Positions 43,877 through 50,328 of a DNA stretch of 50,328 bases are shown in pieces. The notes under the pieces were generated by a model. It saw nothing but the letters and a program-made list of their open reading frames with translations, was not told where the DNA came from and searched no databases. The position numbers and the translations under genes are program-made. Numbering within the stretch: position 1 is the first letter of the stretch; every line of letters starts with the position of its first letter. This DNA is from Lingula anatina (lineage: Eukaryota; Brachiopoda; Lingulata; Lingulida; Lingulidae): NCBI RefSeq assembly GCF_001039355.2, contig NW_019774192.1, positions 506,744-557,071 of the forward strand, in the 5' to 3' direction.

Positions 43877-44900
43877 TCTTCAAACTTACTAGCCACAAGT
43901 TTATCACAATTGCTAGCTGTGGGTCTCTATACTAAGAGTAGGTCCACTTTTTTCAGAAAAAGCCCCCCTCCCCCCTTTTGAGACTGCTAGCTTGTCATAA
44001 TGACTGTCGAATGAGATGCAGCAAAGTAAACGAAGGATGATGGTGAGAGCCTGTAGCCAGTTTCCTATCCTAACAGACCTGATAAAAACTTCCAGTTTGC
44101 GATCTTGTCTCAGTACTAGTTCTCCAATCTGACAGGAGCTGGCATGATATGAAAACATATAACTACTTTTGACAAAGGTGAGCACACCAAAAAACAGCAG
44201 CTTTAAAGTTTGTCGACCAAAACATATTACACTTTCTAATAGAGAGTTCACTTGTGGTGAACAAGTTACCCCAGCAAGTGGCCTGCTGCTTATTTCAGAA
44301 TCCCACTGCAGGACCAAGAATTGGGATTTTTAGGAAAACAGATGCTGAAATGACGCTCAAAGGGCACCATCTACAAGTATGTCTTCACACAAGACAAGTT
44401 ACTAATTTTCCACTCAGCACATTAAAATTACCCAATTAACCCAAGTATCGACTTGCGACAGCATGCTCTGTAGGCTTGGGAGAGGGTATAGCTTTTAGAC
44501 CTCACCCATCCATGATGGAGCAGAGTCGGAGCTATAGGTATTGAATCAACCATTAAGAATCAACACATTTTACCATTGGCAATTCAGTAATGGCTAGCCT
44601 TTGATTGTCATAATAGCAACCAAATACAGATACTGATTAAATGGGCAAATAAATGTGCTTTATCCACTATCTCCTCTCTATAATGGCACACAGATACTCC
44701 AAAGTAGATCATACATACAAAGGTGGGACAAGAAGGCTTTAGGTTAATCATTGGGCAGACAAGAAGAGAGCTTATGCCAATAGTACCGGTATTAAAATGA
44801 AGTATTTACATCAAACAACAATGGGCTCAGGTTGCTCTATAAAATGTAACATTTGTCATAAAAAATGGAGATGCATATTTTGCTCTTAAACAATCTTATG
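43877..44900. other. Non-coding spacer
   Basis: Open frame at 43913-44317 (minus, 134 codons) is the longest here, but shows no domain, no splice context and ordinary composition; I do not call it. Confidence 0.4.
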
Positions 44901-44906
44901 TGTTGT

Positions 44907-44907
44907 N
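44907..44907. other. Single-N assembly join
   Basis: The sequence after the N (CACATTTTCTGAAAATCC type) starts at a repeat-unit boundary also seen at 46080. No direct overlap with the left flank. Confidence 0.6.
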
Positions 44908-46537
44908 ACATTTTCTGAAAATCCATGATACATATATTTTATTATTAAAAATTGATTGTCATTATGCTGTTAACCATTATGTAATATGGCATCAGAATAG
45001 AAGAAAACACAATTTTGGGTGATGCTGCCATGATGACCATTATGGGAAAACCATGTTACTTATGATTGCCAAACTTTCAAAAAAGAAATACAGGACTAAG
45101 ATGCAGCCTGAGTTTGAAAAGCAGTCTAATTGGCTTCTTTTTCTGGAACTTATACATTTTCAAAGTGTGAACTTGTTACACATTTTACTTACATTGGTAT
45201 TACCTGTTGAGCATAATTAAAATTTGATGTTGAATTTGCAGTTTAACATTATGTACTTTTGCATCAGAATTGACAGTAGCCTATTTTGTACATAGTTATT
45301 TCCTGTTTTTTGTCTGTACATTTGACAGCTTTGCTGCCTTGTTAATTAATAAGATACGTAAAAGTGTTTGTTTGGCATTTCCTGCATCTTTACAACATCA
45401 TTACTTGATTATGTAAAAATGATGGTAAACTTGTTATCGTGTAACAAAGTTTCAAAAATGGAAATAAACTCATATCATTGCAGTTTGTCAGATTCAATCA
45501 TTCACTATGTTCAGAATCTCAGAATGGAAGAAATTGGACATTTAACATTGCTCTATTAATATTTTTCCCATCTCATCAATTTTCTTAGTTGATCATATAA
45601 AAACGGTAGTAAACTGTTAATTTTGTTTTATGTTAGAAATTGTTAAAACTGGAGAAAAAAGAAAACATTTCAGAACATTGCTGTCTTGTTTAAATTTTGG
45701 CATTTTCAAGTTGTGACTTTGAAGTTCCATGGGCCTGAAGACCTTCGCTAGTCACATTTTCTGAATATCCATAATACTAGTATTTTATTATTAAAATTGA
45801 TGGTCATTATGCTCTTAAACATTATGTAATATTGCATCAAAATTTGAAAAAAAAACTATTTTGGGCACTGCTCCCATGATGACCATTTAGGAAAAAACAT
45901 GTCACTTACTGTTCTCAAACTTACAGGAAAGAAACATGGGACTAAAATACAGCTTCAGTAGGCAATGCAGTCTGTTTGGTTATTCTTTCTGCCAGTTAGT
46001 TTTTTTTGTGAAAATTTAATTTTTCACATATTGGCATATGTGACTTTGAAGTTCCACAGGCTTGAAGACCCATGCTAGTCACATTTTCTGAAAATCCATG
46101 ATACATATATATTATTATTAAAAATTGATTGTCATTATGCTGTTAACCATTATGTAATATTGCATCAGAATAGAAGAACACACAATTTTGGGTGCTGCTG
46201 CCATGATGACCATTATGGGAAAACCATGTTACTTACGATTGCCAAACTTTCAAAAAAGAAATACAGGACTAAAATGCAGCCTGAGTTAGAAAAGCAGTCT
46301 AATTGACTTCTTTTTGTGGAAGTTATACATTTTCAAAGTGTGAACTTGAACTCCCATGGGCCTGAAGCTTCATGCTTGTTACACATTTTACATACATTGG
46401 TATTACCTGTTGAGCATAATAAAAATTTGATGTTGAATTTGCAGTTTAACATAATGTACTTTTGCATCAGAATTAACAGTAGCCTATTTTGTTATTTCCT
46501 GCTTTTTGTCTGTACATGTGACAGCTTTGCTGCCTTG

Positions 46538-46568
<31 letters not shown>

Positions 46569-46860
46569 TTGTGAAATTTTCATTTTTCACACATAAGCAT
46601 TTTATTGGCTTTTATATCCCATGGAACTGAATCACTTGCAAGTTTTTCAATGTCCATGTTACCTGTGGTACATAATGTAAAAAGGTAAAAGTGATTATAA
46701 ATACTATTTTAAAGCATAATGTAGCAGTGCATCAAAATTGGCCAAAACCTTATTTTGTGCAATTTTTTCTGCCTTGTTTCCTGAATGATGTCTTTATTTG
46801 CCAGCTATTCTGTCTAGTTGCAGGTTACATATTAACAATTATTAAATGCAAAACAAGGGT
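44908..46860 (+). repeat. Degenerate tandem repeat, ~300-330-bp unit
   Basis: The marker (GAAGTTCCATGGGCCTGAAG or variants) recurs at about 45721, 46051, 46345 and 46618. The segment at 44908-45350 is nearly the same as 46080-46560. GACAGCTTTGCTGCCTTGTT occurs near 45330 and 46520, and inverted at 49863. No coding. Confidence 0.75.
46536..46570 (+). repeat. (TTTA)n microsatellite
   Basis: Uninterrupted TTTA units. Confidence 0.95.
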
Positions 46861-47245
46861 TCAGTCCATATCAACTCATCCAGCAAGGGTATCCTCCGTT
46901 AAGAAATTTGCTGATTTTCACATATTTTGTAGACTAGGTTTAAAAAACAAAATTTTTGAAAGTATGATATCTCAACTGTCTGGTTTCTGAGTTATGACAC
47001 TCAAAAGTTGAGTCCAGCTGAGTGATCTGCCTCATATTGATCTAGGTCACTGCAACCTATATGAAAGTAAAAAACACTAACAAGTGCTAAGTATCCCATT
47101 GCTTTGTAACTTTTGTGACTCTACGTTTGAATACTTGAGGAATCCAACTATCATATCGAAAAATGGTGTGGCATATTCAGAGTGCATTACATTTTAAGCT
47201 TAAAAAATTCATTGTCATTTGTTCATTATGAAGGACACTCCACAT
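46860..47245 (+). repeat. Second copy of the dispersed repeat at 40521-40960
   Basis: Same landmarks as 40521-40960, in the same orientation; ends where the 117-bp duplicate begins. Confidence 0.7.
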
Positions 47246-47475
47246 TTTTATGTACAGACACAGATGTGTCTGTACATATTGCTGTCACCTGCGTCTGTCG
47301 TCGCCGACGTCGCCGTCGTGCACTTTCATTGTAAACACGTTAAGTGGAAGGCAGTTTTACATTTTTATGTACAGACACAGATGTGTCTGTACATATTGCC
47401 ATCACCTGCGTCTGTCGTCGCCGATGCCGTCGCTGATGCCGATGCCGTCGCCGATGCCGTGCACTTTCCTTGTAA
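47242..47475 (+). repeat. 117-bp duplicate with 26-bp palindromes and GCCGATGCC run
   Basis: The palindrome TGTACAGACACA-GA-TGTGTCTGTACA lies at 47251-47276 and 47368-47393, exactly 117 bases apart, each followed by a GCCGTCGCCGATGCC-type GC-rich run that is longer in the second unit. The long open frame through it is caused by the duplication and is not called as a gene. Confidence 0.88.
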
Positions 47476-47638
47476 ATACGATAAGTGGAGGACAGTTTTA
47501 CTTTTTGGCTTTATATTTACAGAGCTGATGAATATTCATAAAACGCAGGTCAAGTTCGAAAATCAGCATGATCAGGCCATTATTGTAGAAGTTATGCTGT
47601 TTTTTCTTTTTTCAGCATATATGCAACCCTGTAAACAC

Positions 47639-47639
47639 N
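47639..47639. other. Single-N assembly join
   Basis: No repeated flanks; a simple join or unresolved base. Confidence 0.6.
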
Positions 47640-48170
47640 AGGGCTACAATGGGTTAATACAAGCTAGTCTGCCATTGTTTCTGACTGTTCTCCTCCAAAT
47701 CCCTAGAAATCTCGCTTGACTTTATGTTTAGTTGCGAGACTTGAGACTATTTCGGAAGATTACCATTTAGGCTTAACACATCAACTTGCATGTTGTAGTA
47801 TATGTCAACAAGTGAAATTTGACAAATTAGTTTAATGAGTGACAGAGCATCAGATGGGGGTGGAGCAAACAGTGATCAAAGTATTTGAAATGCAATTATT
47901 ACTTAACATATTGATGAAAATGAAATATCGATTTACCTGCGTCAATTAAATCAAAATGAAAGCCTGCCAAGTAGCCAGAGGTGTCTCTGAAATAAGAACA
48001 ATACAGCTATGTGTTATGGATAGGAATGTTAGCACGTGACAATTAAGTCTTTGATTGCTAATTTTATAGAAACCACAGTGTGTTGATTAAAATGTCTTTC
48101 TCATAAGAAATGGCTTTAGATATGTCAATGAACTTTATCGGCAGAGATAACTTTTTTCCACAGAAAAATC
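47640..48170. other. Non-coding spacer
   Basis: No supported feature. Confidence 0.4.
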
Positions 48171-48173
48171 TAC

Positions 48174-48430
48174 CTACATATATTCGTGAGCGCCCCAGTC
48201 ATGCCCTATGGCAATCGTAAAGACCCGTCCTCCAGATGATGAGACTGCTGAGCTTGAGCTTCCAGCAGACGATCCTTGTCCAGAGGTGCTGATACATATT
48301 GTCGTTTGGTCGCCTTGGATGGTGATGTTTGAAGTGGACGAGGATCTCGACACTGCCACTACAGCTATAACTATGGCTACTACAGTGACGACTGCACACA
48401 CTGCTACCAGTACTATCAAAATGCGGTTTC
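48174..48430 (-). CDS. Candidate exon with signal-anchor or transmembrane segment
   Basis: On the minus strand a strong acceptor (TTTTTTTAATTCGTCCTTCAG, ending at 48431) precedes an open frame of about 85 codons, phase 1. It begins NRILIVLVAVCAVVTVVAIV, a clear membrane helix of about 25 residues, then a Ser/Thr-rich stretch (SRSSSTSNITIQGDQ, GQGSSAGSSSSAVSSSGG) with one N-glycosylation sequon (NIT), and ends HEYM and TAG at 48174. ATGTAG/GTAGAT or ATAT/GTAGGT near 48171-48177 could alternatively be a donor. Phase-1 exons with a membrane helix and a Ser-rich stalk suit a cell-surface protein, type I tail or type II anchor. The plus-strand frame over the same bases is its shadow. No neighbour exon was identified. 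Confidence 0.4.
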
Positions 48431-48544
48431 CTGAAGGACGAATTAAAAAAATAACATTGATGATTGGCATTATTTGTTTGACAGTTACATGTGTATAGGC
48501 CTGATGAATGCAAGCTTCAAAGCTCAAATTGAATAAAATCATAA

Positions 48545-49005
48545 ATGATAATAAGAAATGAATGCGAACTATTGGTTCAATTTAAAATTAAAAAGAAAAT
48601 AGATGACAGATAAAATCTAAGGGCTAATGGAGAGGCACGAGCAACAGCAGAGCAGCGAAACGGAATCTACAAAACCTGTCTGTAAACAAACATCCATCAT
48701 AGCAGTGAGTCCTGCACATCCACAAGGAACAATTCTAATAGGATAATTCCAATTCTAAAAAAAATACGACACTGGAGACTTGAGCAATATGCGTAAGTCA
48801 AATGTTTGAAGGTGATAAGAGGTTAAATTATTAGACAGAACTTTTATGGTCCCCCATGATGAGAGAGAAAGTGGTAATGCAGTAGGCCCAAGATATCTGT
48901 GCCGTCATTTTTAAAAGCATGATTAAAACAGGTTATAACCCATGACTGCAGCTGGCAGTATTACACATGCAGAACTTCTTCGTATGTGCTAATTGGTTGT
49001 GTTTT
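48545..49005. other. Non-coding spacer
   Basis: No supported feature. Confidence 0.4.
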
Positions 49006-49011
49006 AGTTAC

Positions 49012-49254
49012 CATTCCCACAGATATTTAGATCGATCTATTCCCCTAGGGAGTCTCACTAAATTGCTATCAACTTGACCGGCTTAAATGTCTGTCACGCC
49101 TAGTAAAGCAGTAAGGGGGTAATTATCTTTACCCTAGCTGATTCTGTAGGCGTGACAGACATTTTTAAAAGCGTCTTGAGCTGACAGCAATTTAGCGTGA
49201 ACCCCTAGGGAGTTAGGTCGATCTAGATGGATCGATCTAAATACGTGGGAATGC
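49012..49254. mobile_element. MITE, intact relative of 30422-30828
   Basis: CATTCCCAC...TTTAGATCGATCT at the left is inverted as AGATGGATCGATCTAAAT...GTGGGAATG at the right. Shared interior words: CGGCTTAAATGTCTGTCACG and CCCCTAGGGAGTTAGGTCGA. Target duplication not clear. Confidence 0.75.
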
Positions 49255-50070
49255 AGTCCTAGTGTAAGGGTGATGGGAGGGATAAGACAAACAAAAAACA
49301 TTAGATCAACGACGTTGCATAATAATCACATTAGGTGCATTTAGTAGGTCTATCAATTGCACCATAATATGCTATGAAAAATGTATCAATGACGGTATTA
49401 ATCAACCAGTATGGGAATCGACCAAGTCCAAGAGGCTTTTGAGTGTCGTGAGTAAGCGTTAAACCAAGTCACGCCTTTTTTGCGAGATATGGCAGAGAGA
49501 GTGGCCAGAAATAATAATGGACAAGCAAGTGCGGTGCTGTTAAATATACAGAAGCCGACATGTTATAGGCGATATCCCAAGCACGTGCCCTAACCACTAA
49601 GTTGTAATACGTATAGGATGGGCGAAACGTTTCAGTGGTTTTATAACACTTGTCAAGATTTTTTACAGCATGTAATTGCAATTAACGTCAATTTCTGTGA
49701 GACATTAAGTAAAATTGACTGAATTCAAGACAAATCTATTAAAAAACAGTTCAAGTAGACAAATAGGGCCTATCTCTGGCAACGATGTGCAAGGTCGCGC
49801 ACGTCTTTGTATCGCTACAAATAATTATCTAGCCTCTACAAGGCATGTTAACTAAGTTATAACAAGGCAGCAAAGCTGTCAAATGTACAGACAAAAAACA
49901 GAAAATAAAGATGCAAAAAAGGTCATTTTGTTAATTTTGATGCAATAATAAATAATGCTTATAATAGCACTGTCAGTCAACACTGAATTTTATAATCATG
50001 CACAACAGGTAAAATGGTCAATAACATGAGCGGACCCAGAGATATTCTCTGACAGTATTCCAAAGTATCT
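49255..50070. other. Non-coding; includes an inverted fragment of the 44908-46860 repeat
   Basis: About 49860-49990 is the reverse complement of a unit from 46450-46560 (AACAAGGCAGCAAAGCTGTC). Nothing else recognisable. Confidence 0.5.
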
Positions 50071-50071
50071 A

Positions 50072-50328
50072 CCCAGCGGGCAAATCAACATTGAATCAAT
50101 GTTGAATCAACGTTGATGGTCAACGTTGAAACTATGTTGATATGACATTGACTATGAAAGTTGACTCAACGTTGAACCATCAAGGTTGAATCAACCTTGA
50201 GGTATCAATGTTGAATCAACGTTGATGGTCAACATTGAAACTATGTTGATATGACGTTGACTATGAAAGTTGACTCAACGTTGAACCATCAAGGTTGAAT
50301 CAACCTTGAGGTATCAATGTTGAATCAA
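50072..50328 (-). repeat. CCCAGCGGGCA-headed 109-bp minisatellite, cut by the window end
   Basis: CCCAGCGGGCA at 50072-50082 is followed by CAACGTTGATGG units at 50108 and 50217, 109 bases apart. It is the same array as 10010-10575 in reverse orientation and continues past the window. Confidence 0.9.

Noticed and set aside
43913-44317. 134-codon minus-strand open frame
   Set aside because: No recognisable motif, no acceptor or donor placement, composition like the flanks.
47219-47719. 166-codon open frame and an overlapping 92-codon frame
   Set aside because: Created by the 117-bp duplication and the GCCGATGCC run; it also crosses an N.
49405-49600. tRNA-like sequence: A-box-like AGTGGTTAGGGCAC near 49590 and B-box-like GGTCGATTCCC near 49412 (minus)
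   Set aside because: The boxes are about 180 bases apart and no cloverleaf can be drawn.

Overview
This is eukaryotic, AT-rich, gene-poor DNA from an invertebrate animal with a highly polymorphic, repeat-rich genome. The evidence is spliced-type exon boundaries, no prokaryotic gene order, several Tc1/mariner-type transposase relics, a LINE 3' end, a Ginger-like transposon, many MITE/foldback elements and several families of minisatellite. A marine invertebrate (invertebrate deuterostome or lophotrochozoan) fits best, but the sequence alone does not fix the clade.

Only one convincing protein-coding gene is present: an exon at 31340-32245 encoding a four-transmembrane pannexin/LRRC8-type large-pore channel domain, with no leucine-rich repeats within reach. 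Weaker exon candidates lie at 6981-7049 (with a near-identical copy at 13225-13293), 33186-33296, 36503-36594 (minus) and 48174-48430 (minus).

Layout. 1-720: decayed Tc1 transposase. 1610-3300: diverged tandem and dispersed repeats. 4252-4685: MITE with 13-bp inverted ends. 5425-17080: a segment present two to three times, linked to 59-bp hairpin-bearing satellite arrays, CAAC/TTGAT-word minisatellites, an N gap and single-N joins. 17296-20250: Tc1 fragment and tandem repeats. 21340-26500: inverted cluster of a ~670-bp dispersed unit carrying YY1-like and RFX X-box-like motifs. 27189-29911: transposon with GGCCCGG ends that received a Tc1-like element, a 5'-truncated LINE and a foldback sequence. 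30422-30828: MITE nested within MITE. 31340-32245: the channel gene. 33346-34280: near-perfect foldback element with an 8-bp target duplication. 37452-40520: second GGCCCGG element, interrupted by a 1.8-kb Ginger-like element with CCGG target duplication. 40880-43452: a 2.5-kb foldback element. 44908-47475: degenerate tandem repeats. 49012-49254: MITE. 50072-50328: minisatellite running off the window.

The most informative result is a readable insertion history. The two GGCCCGG copies act as each other's empty site, so the LINE and Ginger-like insertions can be placed to the base and the Tc1-like insertion approximately. At least three single-N joins are flanked by the same few hundred bases on both sides. 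They look like unmerged haplotype overlaps, so some 'duplications' here are probably assembly artefacts rather than biology.
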